The notes beneath the pieces were generated by a model. That model was given only the letters and a program-made list of their open reading frames with translations, made no database searches and was not told where the DNA came from. DNA of 64,000 nt, from the NCBI GenBank assembly GCA_016841745.1, contig JAENYO010000001.1, positions 432,799-496,798 of the forward strand, read 5' to 3'. This stretch comes from Acetomicrobium hydrogeniformans (GTDB lineage: Bacteria; Synergistota; Synergistia; Synergistales; JAFGMB01). Position numbers and translations under genes: made by a program. The number at the start of each line of letters is the position of its first letter. Position 1 is the first letter of the stretch. Of the stretch, positions 49,575 to 58,970 are shown piece after piece.

Positions 49575-50828
49575 CTATAAGGAAATATGATCTTTTATCA
49601 ACTGCCAGGACCTGGAGGAAGCCCCGCTGTGTTCCTCAAAAAAGATTCTGCAATTCTCCCTGACTGCTTCTTTTCTGGATTCAGTTATGTCTTCAATCCA
49701 TTTTACAGAAAGATCTTCTGCCGTTCTGACAACTCTGGCAACTCCGAGACTCCCCAATCTTGAGGATGCTTCCCGGAAATCCTCCATGTGAGGACCGTGG
49801 GTCACGGGAACTCCGTAAAGAGCAGGTTCCATAAGGTTCTGTCCCCCCTTAGGAACAATACTGCCCCCTACAAAGGCCGCATCGGCAACTCCGTAAAATT
49901 CGAATAAATGGCCGATTTGATCTATGACCATAATATCCCATGCAGCACCACTGTTCTCCGACAATAGAGTTGTCCGTCCATAGTTTCTGGCAAGTTCGGC
50001 AACCCTTTCAGATCTCTCCGGGTGACGGGGGACAAGAACAAGTTTCGCCTCGGGAGAATTTCGACGGGTTATTCCGAAAGCCTCAAGGACAACCTCATCT
50101 TCTCCAGTATGGGTACTTCCTGCCAGGAAAAGAGGTTTGCCTGTTCCCACAATCTTACGGACATTAGTAAGATCAATTTCTCTGCCTCTATTGATAAGTG
50201 CATCCACCTTGCAGTCCCCTGTAAGTACTATCTTTTCCCGGGGAACTCCCAGCATCTTGAGTTTATTGCAATCCTCCTGTTCCCTCACCATTATCAGTGT
50301 GAAGAGGGAGAGAACATCCCTCCAGAAATTAGCCTTACCCTTCCTTTTCTCGAAGGATTTATCAGAAAATCTTCCATTGACAAGAAATGAAGGTATTCCT
50401 TTACGCTTCATTTCATAAAGGATATTGGGCCAGATTTCTGTTTCCATTACAACATATGCTACTGGTTCTATTGTATCAACCGCTCTCTTTACTATCCAGG
50501 GTATATCCCATGGATAATAAAAGTGACGACTGATCTTCATAGAGAGAAGTTTTTCTGACATTTCTCTTCCTGTGTGGGTGGTAGTTGAAAGTACCACCGG
50601 ATTGGAAATGTCACCATTTATGAATTCATGTATAAAGGAAGATGCAGACTGAACCTCTCCCACTGATACTGCATGAACCCAGAGGGGACGTTTTCCCTTT
50701 ACAAAACTTTTAAAGTCGCTGCTGTATAGCCCCTTACGTTCATTTAATCCATCCTTGTACTTTTTTGCAAGATAGGGGTATGTCAAAAAATAAAGGAATG
50801 ATATGAGGACCCTGTAGATAGTTATCAA
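49575..50828 (-). CDS. waaA: 3-deoxy-D-manno-octulosonic acid transferase
   Basis: A 417-residue Kdo transferase (KdtA), which moves Kdo from CMP-Kdo to the lipid A precursor at the inner face of the cytoplasmic membrane. It has an N-terminal membrane anchor (about 5-20), the catalytic Glu in VHAVSVGEVQSA, TTTHTGREM, LAGSTHTGEDEVVLEAF and FVGGSIVPKGGQNLMEPALYG. The TTG at 50828 follows the kdsD stop by a few bases with a weak SD. The CMP-Kdo synthetase it depends on is not in the window. Whether one or two Kdo residues are added cannot be told. Confidence 0.94.
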   Translation of the reverse strand: MITIYRVLISFLYFLTYPYLAKKYKDGLNERKGLYSSDFKSFVKGKRPLWVHAVSVGEVQSASSFIHEFINGDISNPVVLSTTTHTGREMSEKLLSMKISRHFYYPWDIPWIVKRAVDTIEPVAYVVMETEIWPNILYEMKRKGIPSFLVNGRFSDKSFEKRKGKANFWRDVLSLFTLIMVREQEDCNKLKMLGVPREKIVLTGDCKVDALINRGREIDLTNVRKIVGTGKPLFLAGSTHTGEDEVVLEAFGITRRNSPEAKLVLVPRHPERSERVAELARNYGRTTLLSENSGAAWDIMVIDQIGHLFEFYGVADAAFVGGSIVPKGGQNLMEPALYGVPVTHGPHMEDFREASSRLGSLGVARVVRTAEDLSVKWIEDITESRKEAVRENCRIFFEEHSGASSRSWQLIKDHISL

Positions 50829-50832
50829 CAGT

Positions 50833-51840
50833 TTAGGCCACCCCGGCTTTCAATAATTCATGAAGGTGTATTATCCCTGCAGGTTGATTCCCTTCTATTA
50901 CTATAAGCACAGATATTTCGTTCTGTTCCATAATTCTGACAGCTTCAGCTGCAAGTTTCCGGGCTTCTATGACCTTGGGGGATCTTGTCATAACATGCTC
51001 TATCTTCTCTTCCATGCATGTACAACCATCTTTCTCCATGAGGCGTCTCAGATCACCATCCGTGAAAATACCGGCAAGGTCTCCCTTTGCGTCCACAACT
51101 ACTGTTGCTCCATATCCTTTGCTCGTTATCTCGAAAAGAGCCTTCCCCACGGTAGCATCCTTTCTTACAACCGGAAGATGTTCTCCTTTACCCATAAGGT
51201 CCTGTACACGAAGCAGGAGCATCTTTCCCAGACTTCCTGCTGGATGAAAAAGCGCAAAATCTTCCCTTTGAAGATTTTTCATCTCAGTGACCATGCCAGC
51301 AAGAGCATCACCTATGGCCAATTGAACAGTTGTGCTTGAAGTGGGAGCCAGATTCAAAGGATCTGCCTCTCTTTCTATCCCGGAATTGAGGTAGATATCA
51401 GCATTCTTTGCCAGGGGAGAAAGGCTATCGCCTGAAATTGCAATTATAGGAGCACCCAGCCTGCTGAAAAAAGGAAGAAGTTTGAGAAGCTCCTGTGTTT
51501 TTCCACTGTGACTGATAAAAAGACCAATGTCTTCCCGGCATACCATGCCGAGATCACCATGAGCCCCTTCTGCAGCATGAAGGAAAAAAGAGGGAGTACC
51601 AAGTGAAGCCAGAGTTGCAGCGATCTTCCTGCCGATGAGACCAGATTTACCCATTCCTACAACTACAAGCCTCCCTCTGCACCCCTGGATAAGCCTTGCT
51701 GCTTCGACAAGTTCTTTGCCAAGCCTGTGAGAAGCCCTTGTTATCTCCCGGGCCTCCATTTCAAGGACTGATCTGCCAATATTCAGAAGATCTTCGTCTT
51801 CGAACTCTCTACAAGCTCTTTCCCTTGGAAGGCAAACCAT
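50833..51840 (-). CDS. kdsD: arabinose-5-phosphate isomerase with CBS pair
   Basis: A 335-residue KdsD/KpsF-type isomerase that makes arabinose 5-phosphate from ribulose 5-phosphate, the first step of Kdo synthesis. The SIS domain (about 30-190) has VVGMGKSGLIGRKIAATLASLG, the ISHSGKTQELL loop and NLAPTSSTTVQLAIGDALA; two CBS domains follow (about 205-335). The ATG at 51840 shares a base with the kdsA stop (TAATG) and has GGGAGG upstream; the frame's TTG at 51861 is unlikely. Order kdsA-kdsD-waaA matches the pathway. Confidence 0.94.
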   Translation of the reverse strand: MVCLPRERACREFEDEDLLNIGRSVLEMEAREITRASHRLGKELVEAARLIQGCRGRLVVVGMGKSGLIGRKIAATLASLGTPSFFLHAAEGAHGDLGMVCREDIGLFISHSGKTQELLKLLPFFSRLGAPIIAISGDSLSPLAKNADIYLNSGIEREADPLNLAPTSSTTVQLAIGDALAGMVTEMKNLQREDFALFHPAGSLGKMLLLRVQDLMGKGEHLPVVRKDATVGKALFEITSKGYGATVVVDAKGDLAGIFTDGDLRRLMEKDGCTCMEEKIEHVMTRSPKVIEARKLAAEAVRIMEQNEISVLIVIEGNQPAGIIHLHELLKAGVA

Positions 51841-52700
51841 TACTCTTTTCCTCCCGTCCAATTCAGATCACTGATCCCTATATTTCTTTTGACCAACTCA
51901 TCTATGTATTTAATCTGTCTCAAAAGATACTCTAGTTTTTCAAGAGGTACCATGTTAGGTCCATCACTGAGGGCCTTTTCCGGCAGAGGATGGGTTTCTA
52001 TGAACAGGGCATCGATACCTATAGCAGCTGCAGCCCTGGCCAATGGAAGAACAAATCTCCTGTCCCCACCTGAACTTGAACCTTTGCCGCCCGGCATCTG
52101 CACACTATGGGTAGCATCGAACACCACAGGACATCCGAGTTCTCTCATCAGGGATAGTGACCTCATGTCAACCACGAGTTGATTATAGCCCATGGTGGTT
52201 CCCCTTTCACAAAGCATTATCTTACTGTTCCCGCTCTCAATACATTTCCTCACCACTGAAGTCATATCCGATGGTGAAAGAAACTGGGCTTTCTTGACAT
52301 TCAGGGGTTTCCCCGTTTTCGAGGCCGCAACAAGCAGATCAGTCTGTCTGCACAGAAAAGCTGGTATCTGAAGAACATCCACGACTTCTGAAACCGGGGC
52401 GGCCTGCCATGGTTCATGGATATCCGTAAGTACAGGCACATTCAATCTGGATCTGATATCTCCAAGCCATTCCAACCCTTTTTCAAGTCCTGGCCCCCGG
52501 TAACTGTCTATGGATGTCCTGTTGGCCTTGTCAAAGGAAGCCTTGAACATGAAATTCATGCCAACCCCACTGCAGATATCCCTTACCCTTGAAGCAATTT
52601 CCAGGGATATTTCAAAACTTTCGAGAGAGCATGGGCCAGCTATAATTGTCAATGGTCCTGAACCTATCTTAAAGTCACCGATATCGATAACATTTACCAT
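51840..52700 (-). CDS. kdsA: 3-deoxy-8-phosphooctulonate synthase
   Basis: A 286-residue TIM-barrel enzyme that condenses phosphoenolpyruvate with arabinose 5-phosphate to Kdo 8-phosphate. AGPCSLES near residue 20, [27 protein letters not shown] and [18 protein letters not shown] are present. The Cys in AGPC together with these His, Glu and Asp residues is the metal site of class II (metal-dependent) KdsA, as in Aquifex, unlike E. coli, which has Asn. ATG 52700 with GGAG ten bases upstream is chosen over the TTG at 52703. Confidence 0.95.
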   Translation of the reverse strand: MVNVIDIGDFKIGSGPLTIIAGPCSLESFEISLEIASRVRDICSGVGMNFMFKASFDKANRTSIDSYRGPGLEKGLEWLGDIRSRLNVPVLTDIHEPWQAAPVSEVVDVLQIPAFLCRQTDLLVAASKTGKPLNVKKAQFLSPSDMTSVVRKCIESGNSKIMLCERGTTMGYNQLVVDMRSLSLMRELGCPVVFDATHSVQMPGGKGSSSGGDRRFVLPLARAAAAIGIDALFIETHPLPEKALSDGPNMVPLEKLEYLLRQIKYIDELVKRNIGISDLNWTGGKE

Positions 52701-52753
52701 CAAACATCATCTCCACAACCAGATTAAATTCGGATATTAAGCATTTATAAAGA

Positions 52754-55009
52754 TCAGTTCTTTAAACTGAAAAAACAGCAAAGCTGTGAATAAACCTGAG
52801 ACCTGAGATCCCATCCCAGACTGGAGTCCAGATATTCAACCACATTTTCCAGGGCCCCTGGACGACCAAGCCGAACTTTACCAGCCATTGACATCCGTGA
52901 TCCCAGTTCGGGTTCTGAAAGGATCCTTACAGCAGCTTCTGCAAGGGCATCCGGGGCTGCCTTTACAAGCAGTTCTGATTCTCCAAGAAGTTTTTTCTGA
53001 ACAAGCTTTCCCTTTTCCAATATTGAAACAACTGGAACTCCCAATCCAGCACAAACCTGGTTAGCAGTACCCCCAAGACCTATAAGAATCTCAGCATTGC
53101 GGGCGGCATCGACAAGTGAACCCTTGTAAAGAAGGACCTTTACACCTTCTCTTTCTATGATGCAAGGTTCAGTTTCAAGTTTATTCCACCCTGGATTCAT
53201 GGAGAGAATCTTTTCGACATTCAGGGTGGGGGCAACAACAGCCACAAAACTGGAGGAAAATCTTCGGTTAAGGATAACAGCCGCATCAAGCAGCATACCC
53301 ATATCCCAGTAAGCCCTGGACCTGCTTCCGGGAAGAAGCAATATCCTTTTCGAGGAATTATCCGGCCAGGGGGAATTCTCTTCACTGCTATCATTTATAA
53401 GATCCATGATCGGGTTACCATGAAATACAGCATCAGCTCCAGAATTTAAAAGCTCCTGTGCCGTTTCTGCATCACGGGTCCAGACTCGTCTGCAGCGATG
53501 TTTCAATACAAACTGCTCCAGTTTCCAGTGACCTGTCAGATACACTGTTTTAGCAGTAGCAACAAGCAATGGAACCTGTCCCTGTCCGATAAGGGTCTGC
53601 AAAAGAAGATACACGTCACCAACACATACAACAGTACGGACCTTCCATCTGAGAATCTTCCAGGCCTTAATCTGCCTGATGATATTTTTTATAAGTCCAG
53701 CCCGGATGTCCTGAAAAAAGGCTCTCGCACTATACTTTATGACTCCACCCGTGGGGGAAATATGAGGGCATGATATAACTTCGATATTTTTCCTGGAGTA
53801 ATGTTCACCAAGCCCTACTATGGGAAAACCGGAAACCCTGGCCAGAGGGAATCTGTTTTGTATCCTGGCAGCAAGAAGAGCCCCTATTGAGTCTTCCCCA
53901 AATCCATTGGATGTTACTACTATCCGGGGACATAAACATTCGGATATGACATTATAGAATTGTTTTTCATTATCTATCACAGTAGATATTCTGGGAACAA
54001 GAAACCGGTATTTTCCACCAAGGTCTGCAGGCAGGTTAAAAATATCCTTTTCAGTACATGCAAGAAGATCCCCATTAAGAGAATCGAGAGATTCAGACAT
54101 TTCCATTATCTCACCAATGGAAAACCTGTGATGATCCTTAAAGAGATTTTCCTGTAAGACCACCAGTCCATTATCTTTCAGTGAACGGATAAAGCTGTCA
54201 GGACTCCCGATGGCAGAAAATGCCACGACCTTGAGTCCCCCAGGGGTTGTCCTGTTCAGATTCCTCCATGAATCATCCCATATGGACCAGGAAATGATCT
54301 CCAGTTTTGAACAGAATAGTCTATCGGAAGACACCCACTTAAGAAGTTTCCTTTTCAAATCTTCAAGAACAGACTTCTCCACCTGGTCGGATTTGGTTAT
54401 AACCACTATATCTGCCCTTTTCAGTGAATCTGGAACCTCTCTGAGTATCCCCGACGGAGAGAACTGTCCGTTACCAAAGGGACAAAGGGCATCAACAAGT
54501 ACTATGTCAACATCCCTTCCCAGGCGGCGATGCTGAAAGGCATCATCCGCCAGTACTAAATGGACTCCTTCCCGGCGCAATAGATCCACATCTTTGATCC
54601 TGTCCTTTGAGACCGCTATTGGGATATTTTCAAGCCTGGAAGAAAGAAGCAAAGGCTCATCCCCAACCAGATCCCTTGAAGCATTATTCCCTTTCAGAAG
54701 AACCGGGTCCAAAGTATTTCCGCCATACCCCCTGCTTACAATGCCCACTCTCAAACCGGATCTTTGCAGGTTTGTAGCAAGCATTTCAACAAAGGGAGTC
54801 TTGTTCGTTCCTCCAAAAGTAATATTTCCAACACTTATCACCGGAATAGGTGTTTCAAAACTGGGAAGGACCCCATGATCATAAAAAAAGGTCCTTATCC
54901 TGACAATAAGCCTTGTTAGAAGCCCCAGAGGTATAAGGAGGGACCAGAGACTGAACTTTTTTTCACCTCTGGCAAATTCAAGGTAATCACGAACCAGGTT
55001 TTTCATCAT
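52754..55009 (-). CDS. lpxK: LpxK lipid A 4'-kinase fused to an LpxB-related domain
   Basis: A 751-residue fusion. Residues about 12-345 are tetraacyldisaccharide 4'-kinase (LpxK): VISVGNITFGGTNKTPF, SRGYGG, GDEPLLLSSRL, AVSKDR and DDAFQHRRLGRD. The P-loop reads GGTNKT where GGTGKT is usual. From about residue 363 comes a separate GT-B-like domain (VVTSNGFGEDSIGALLA, LLLPGSRSRAYWDMGMLL, GLGGTANQVCAGLGVPVVS) like the lipid-A-disaccharide-synthase-related family known from cyanobacteria. It overlaps the end of msbA. The ATG at 55009 lacks a good SD; TTG 55018 is possible. Kinase role is firm by family; the second domain's role is unknown. Confidence 0.9.
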   Translation of the reverse strand: MMKNLVRDYLEFARGEKKFSLWSLLIPLGLLTRLIVRIRTFFYDHGVLPSFETPIPVISVGNITFGGTNKTPFVEMLATNLQRSGLRVGIVSRGYGGNTLDPVLLKGNNASRDLVGDEPLLLSSRLENIPIAVSKDRIKDVDLLRREGVHLVLADDAFQHRRLGRDVDIVLVDALCPFGNGQFSPSGILREVPDSLKRADIVVITKSDQVEKSVLEDLKRKLLKWVSSDRLFCSKLEIISWSIWDDSWRNLNRTTPGGLKVVAFSAIGSPDSFIRSLKDNGLVVLQENLFKDHHRFSIGEIMEMSESLDSLNGDLLACTEKDIFNLPADLGGKYRFLVPRISTVIDNEKQFYNVISECLCPRIVVTSNGFGEDSIGALLAARIQNRFPLARVSGFPIVGLGEHYSRKNIEVISCPHISPTGGVIKYSARAFFQDIRAGLIKNIIRQIKAWKILRWKVRTVVCVGDVYLLLQTLIGQGQVPLLVATAKTVYLTGHWKLEQFVLKHRCRRVWTRDAETAQELLNSGADAVFHGNPIMDLINDSSEENSPWPDNSSKRILLLPGSRSRAYWDMGMLLDAAVILNRRFSSSFVAVVAPTLNVEKILSMNPGWNKLETEPCIIEREGVKVLLYKGSLVDAARNAEILIGLGGTANQVCAGLGVPVVSILEKGKLVQKKLLGESELLVKAAPDALAEAAVRILSEPELGSRMSMAGKVRLGRPGALENVVEYLDSSLGWDLRSQVYSQLCCFFSLKN

Positions 55010-56741
55010 GTTCGCCAAACTGAAGTCTATAAAGATGGTTATATAATCCGTCGGTCCTTATCAATTCATCATGGCTTCCTTCTTCGACAACTTTGCCTTC
55101 ATTTATTACCATTATTCTGTCTGCATCCTTGATAGTAGACAGCCGATGGGCGATTATAAAAGAGGTCCTTCCTTCTGTTGCCTTTCGCATGGCCTCCTGG
55201 ATCTTCCGCTCAACAGCCATATCCAGTGAAGATGTTGCTTCGTCCATGATAAGTATCCGAGGGTTACGAATGATTGCCCTTGCTATGGCTATCCTCTGAC
55301 GCTGTCCGCCACTCAAGGTAACTCCCCTCTCTCCGATCTCTGTGTCGTAGCCTTCAGGGAGACGTTCAATGAAACCATCTATTCCTGCTACTTCAGCTGC
55401 ATTTTGAACAGCTACCATGTCTATCTCATCAAGGCCATAAGAAATGTTAAAGGCTATAGAACCCTTCATTAGAACAGGATCCTGGGGTACTATGCCGATC
55501 TGTTTTCGGAGTGTTTTCAGATCCAGTGTACGAACGTCATGTCCATCAATTGAGATCTTACCCTTCTGTGGATCATAAAACCTGGGGATGAAATCCATGA
55601 GAGTCGATTTACCTACTCCTGTGGGCCCCACAATTGCAATATTTTCTCCCGGAAAAGCTTCAAGGGTTATCCCCTTCAGAATCCATTGACCAGGTTCATA
55701 ACTGAACCACACATTCTGAAAAGAGATGCCGCCCTTCATAGAAGAATGATAGATCGGATCTACAGGTGGCAGAACTTCAACGGGAGTATCAAGAAGGCTG
55801 AATATCCGGTCACAGGCAGCAAGACCATGCTGCATATTGCTTATCACTTTTGTATAAACCCTTATGGGCTGAACCAGGAAACCAAGGTAACTCAGAAAGG
55901 CGATAAGTTCCCCAGGAGTCGATTTCCCTCTTACTACCTCACGGCCTCCAACCCATAGAATCAGGGCAAGGGATGCGATAAGAACAACCTCTATTATCCC
56001 GGAGAGGGCAGCCTGCAACTGTGTCCTTTTCATCAAAGCCCGGAAATTAAGTAAATTCTGTTTTTTGAATCTATGAGCCTCCTCCTCTTCAGTAGCAAAG
56101 GAGAGGACTATTCTTATTGCAGAAAGTGCCTCCTGGGCGGTGGCAGAAAGCATTGCCAACTGCTCCTGAATATCATGGCCCACAACACGCAGTTTACTGG
56201 AGGCCCTGTTTAGAAGCATTGCGGCAAGGGGAAGGACACAGAAGGTCAATAAAGTCAGTTTCCAGTTGATATAGATCATGAAAGCCAACATCCCAAGGAA
56301 GGTAACCCCCTGAACAACAAGATCAACCACAACCGAAGTTACCATGGTCTGGAGTATCATTACATCATTGGTTATCCTTGACATGAGCTCTCCAACCCTT
56401 TTACCATAAATATATCTCATGGATAATTTCTGCATATGCTGATAAAGACTTAACCTGAGATCCATCACCACGTGTTGTCCTACCCAATTCATAAGGTACT
56501 GGTGACCATAGCTCGCAATTGCTTTCCCCACAAAAAGGAAAACAAGCCCAATGGCCAGAACGTTCAGAATTACCATATTTTTTTCTATAAGAACATCATC
56601 AACCACATTTTTCAGAAGCCAGGGAGGTATAACAGTAAAGACTGAGGCAAGTACCATACACCCAAGGGCCGAAAAAACACGATTCAGATAGGGTTTTACA
56701 TATTTTAAAAGTCTTAGATAAACGCTTTTTCGAGAAGCCAT
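54987..56741 (-). CDS. msbA: lipid A export ABC transporter MsbA
   Basis: A 584-residue half-transporter with six transmembrane helices in the first 320 residues, then an ATPase domain with Walker A GPTGVGKSTL, Q-loop VPQDPVLMKGSI, signature LSGGQRQRIAIARA and Walker B ILIMDEATSSLD. MsbA flips core-lipid A across the inner membrane; the surrounding lpx genes support this against a drug-export role. Its 3' end overlaps the lpxK fusion gene by about 23 bp. The start ATG at 56741 follows the lpxB-like gene by five bases. Confidence 0.93.
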   Translation of the reverse strand: MASRKSVYLRLLKYVKPYLNRVFSALGCMVLASVFTVIPPWLLKNVVDDVLIEKNMVILNVLAIGLVFLFVGKAIASYGHQYLMNWVGQHVVMDLRLSLYQHMQKLSMRYIYGKRVGELMSRITNDVMILQTMVTSVVVDLVVQGVTFLGMLAFMIYINWKLTLLTFCVLPLAAMLLNRASSKLRVVGHDIQEQLAMLSATAQEALSAIRIVLSFATEEEEAHRFKKQNLLNFRALMKRTQLQAALSGIIEVVLIASLALILWVGGREVVRGKSTPGELIAFLSYLGFLVQPIRVYTKVISNMQHGLAACDRIFSLLDTPVEVLPPVDPIYHSSMKGGISFQNVWFSYEPGQWILKGITLEAFPGENIAIVGPTGVGKSTLMDFIPRFYDPQKGKISIDGHDVRTLDLKTLRKQIGIVPQDPVLMKGSIAFNISYGLDEIDMVAVQNAAEVAGIDGFIERLPEGYDTEIGERGVTLSGGQRQRIAIARAIIRNPRILIMDEATSSLDMAVERKIQEAMRKATEGRTSFIIAHRLSTIKDADRIMVINEGKVVEEGSHDELIRTDGLYNHLYRLQFGEHDEKPGS

Positions 56742-56746
56742 TCCAG

Positions 56747-57853
56747 TTAAACCAACCTTTCAACTACTTCGCATATATTATGAGAGGCTTTTAACGGGGA
56801 CCTGCGACTCATAGACAACAGTTCCTGCCTCTGCTTTTGCAGTTCCTGCTCTTCTGAAAGCAGGGAAAGGATACTTTTACTTAGATCATAAGGGGATAGG
56901 TCTCCCCTTATTTCTGTCATGATCTCTTTACCCGCCATTCGGTTTGGCCAGCTCAGATAACCTGTGTACCTGTCCATCCTTCGAAGCCATTTCCTCTTTA
57001 TCCAGGGACCCACTCTTGGGAAAGATACAACCATACCCTTTATTCCGGAAAGGGGAACAAGTTCCAGAAAATCAAAGGGCAAAGCAACAATTGCAGGCGT
57101 GCCCATATGCATTATTTCAAAATTGTTCGTTCCTGGTTGAGTTAAAGCCAAATGGGCACTTTCAAGGACAGTCCTTGATCCTGAAATGGTTGGAGCAAGA
57201 CCCATATCTTCCCATTTCTTTTTTTCATCTTCAGTTACGTCGGGCAGAAATGGAGTTATTATCTGGAGATCCGGTAATTCTCTCCGAAGTTCCCCTACCA
57301 CTTCTGCTAGAAAAAATCTGGCTTTTTCTCTGATATGGGGCCTGCTTCCTGGAAAAAGGGCAATCCTGGTTCCTTTTCCAGTATCCCAAGGGCTCTCTCC
57401 CGAATCCATTTTAAGGGCATCCAGAGTAAGATCTCCAACAAGTTCAACGGTAGACCCAGTTTTTCGGTTGATATTCTCCACCATCCATTCAAATGCGGAA
57501 AGAAGTACTTCACATTTACCCATACCTTTTTTAGGTCCATAAGCATAACATATTAAAGGTTTATTTAAAAAACCGGCCAGACTCCTTCCAAAAAGCAGAT
57601 CTCCTCCGAGCTGGATAACAAGGTCACCTTTTGATCCCCTGAAATCGAGAAGGGTTTTAATAGACCCGCAAGGTCCGTGGATCTCATCCGGTCCGATAAA
57701 CCTGCAAAGCTCTCTTTCATTACCACTGGAAAACTGACAGGGCAAAAGCCACAGGATTACATAGTATCCTCTTCTCTTCAATTCAGCTGTAAGGGGGCGA
57801 GCCCAGCCCCAAACTTCACCTGGACCATTTGACAGTATGATAACTTTTTTCAT
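56747..57853 (-). CDS. LpxB-related glycosyltransferase-like protein
   Basis: A 368-residue GT-B-like protein: LSNGPGEVWGWARPLTAEL at the N-terminus in place of the GExSGD motif of LpxB, GDLVIQLGGDLLFGR, VGDLTLDAL, IALFPGSRPHIREKARFF and LTQPGTNNFEIMHMGTPAIVALP. It belongs to the LpxB-related families but is not the standard enzyme, which is encoded just upstream with a four-base ATGA overlap. It may add another sugar or act on a lipid A variant; no reaction is known to me. It precedes msbA by five bases. Confidence 0.82.
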   Translation of the reverse strand: MKKVIILSNGPGEVWGWARPLTAELKRRGYYVILWLLPCQFSSGNERELCRFIGPDEIHGPCGSIKTLLDFRGSKGDLVIQLGGDLLFGRSLAGFLNKPLICYAYGPKKGMGKCEVLLSAFEWMVENINRKTGSTVELVGDLTLDALKMDSGESPWDTGKGTRIALFPGSRPHIREKARFFLAEVVGELRRELPDLQIITPFLPDVTEDEKKKWEDMGLAPTISGSRTVLESAHLALTQPGTNNFEIMHMGTPAIVALPFDFLELVPLSGIKGMVVSFPRVGPWIKRKWLRRMDRYTGYLSWPNRMAGKEIMTEIRGDLSPYDLSKSILSLLSEEQELQKQRQELLSMSRRSPLKASHNICEVVERLV

Positions 57854-58968
57854 TGTCCTGATATCTCGAGTATGCAGCGGGCCCAGAAATCACAAGCCCC
57901 CTCTGCACCCATTCTATCCTTAAGATCACTGAGTATTTCATGGACCCGGGCACTATAAGCTTCATCAAAGACATACTTCTTCAGGCTTTCTATAATATTA
58001 TCAACATTAACATCCTGTTGAAGGTATTCCGGAAAAACCATTTCATCAGCCATAATATTTGGAATCGAAATATAGGGAGCAGAGATAAAGAGTTTATAAA
58101 TAAACCATGAAAAGAAGGCCCCTCTGTAGATCACGATCATGAATCTGTCGAGAAACATTGATTCTACAGATACGGTTCCGCTGACTCCGATAACAGCCCT
58201 GGAAAGAGACATAATATCCCTGCCGGATCCCTCATGGAAATCCCATGGGCTGATTTTTTTCTTCATCTCTCTTTTCAGACCCTCGGGTAAAGTTGAAGAT
58301 ATTGAAAAAACGGGTTTCAGTGAGAGGTCGCTGATTCTGGAAGCACATTCCAATAGAACCGGGAGATGCCTTTTTATTTCGCCAGGTCTGCTCCCCGGAA
58401 GAAGAGTTATTGTGGCAGTTCTCTCTGTCTCTTTGACTATTCCTGCGGGAGGAGTAAAGTTCTTAAGACTTTCAAGCATGGGATGGCCTTTCCATTTACT
58501 GTTAACTCCTTTACCGAGGAGGAAGTCGTTCTCAAAGGAAAGAAGGGGGAGGCAGAGGTCACAGTATTCAGCTAGAATTGAGCATCGACCTTCCCTCCAG
58601 GCCCATACAGTGGGAGGGACAAGATACACAATGGCACCCGAAAAACCTGACCGTCGCAGGGATTTAACCAGGGGAAGGTGAAAATCGGGACTATCTACGA
58701 CAACTACAGTCTCAGGCAACTCTGAAAGGATTTTCCTGACCATGGCATTTTTCAGTCTGATCAATCGTGGAATTGATGGTAAAACTTCCAGGAACCCCAT
58801 AAGGTGAAGTTCCTGATAGCTCCATACTCTTAAACCACCTGCTCCTTCTGACTGTGGTCCAAGCATTCCCCATAAGGCCCCATTGAAACCATTTCCTTTA
58901 AGAGACTTGATAAGAAGGGCGAGGTAATTATCACCTGAGACTTCTCCGCAGCTCAAAAATATAGACAA
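57850..58968 (-). CDS. lpxB: lipid-A-disaccharide synthase
   Basis: A 372-residue LpxB, which joins UDP-2,3-diacylglucosamine and lipid X into the lipid A disaccharide. SCGEVSGDNYLALLI at residues 6-20, MGFLEVLPSIPRL, VVVDSPDFHLPL, PPTVWAWREGR and LLPGSRPGEIKRHLPVLLE are classic. The start is TTG at 58968 with AGGT eight bases upstream; the lpxI stop is just before it. It directly follows lpxI, its substrate-making partner, as in other LpxI bacteria. Confidence 0.95.
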   Translation of the reverse strand: MSIFLSCGEVSGDNYLALLIKSLKGNGFNGALWGMLGPQSEGAGGLRVWSYQELHLMGFLEVLPSIPRLIRLKNAMVRKILSELPETVVVVDSPDFHLPLVKSLRRSGFSGAIVYLVPPTVWAWREGRCSILAEYCDLCLPLLSFENDFLLGKGVNSKWKGHPMLESLKNFTPPAGIVKETERTATITLLPGSRPGEIKRHLPVLLECASRISDLSLKPVFSISSTLPEGLKREMKKKISPWDFHEGSGRDIMSLSRAVIGVSGTVSVESMFLDRFMIVIYRGAFFSWFIYKLFISAPYISIPNIMADEMVFPEYLQQDVNVDNIIESLKKYVFDEAYSARVHEILSDLKDRMGAEGACDFWARCILEISGQ

Positions 58969-58970
58969 CT

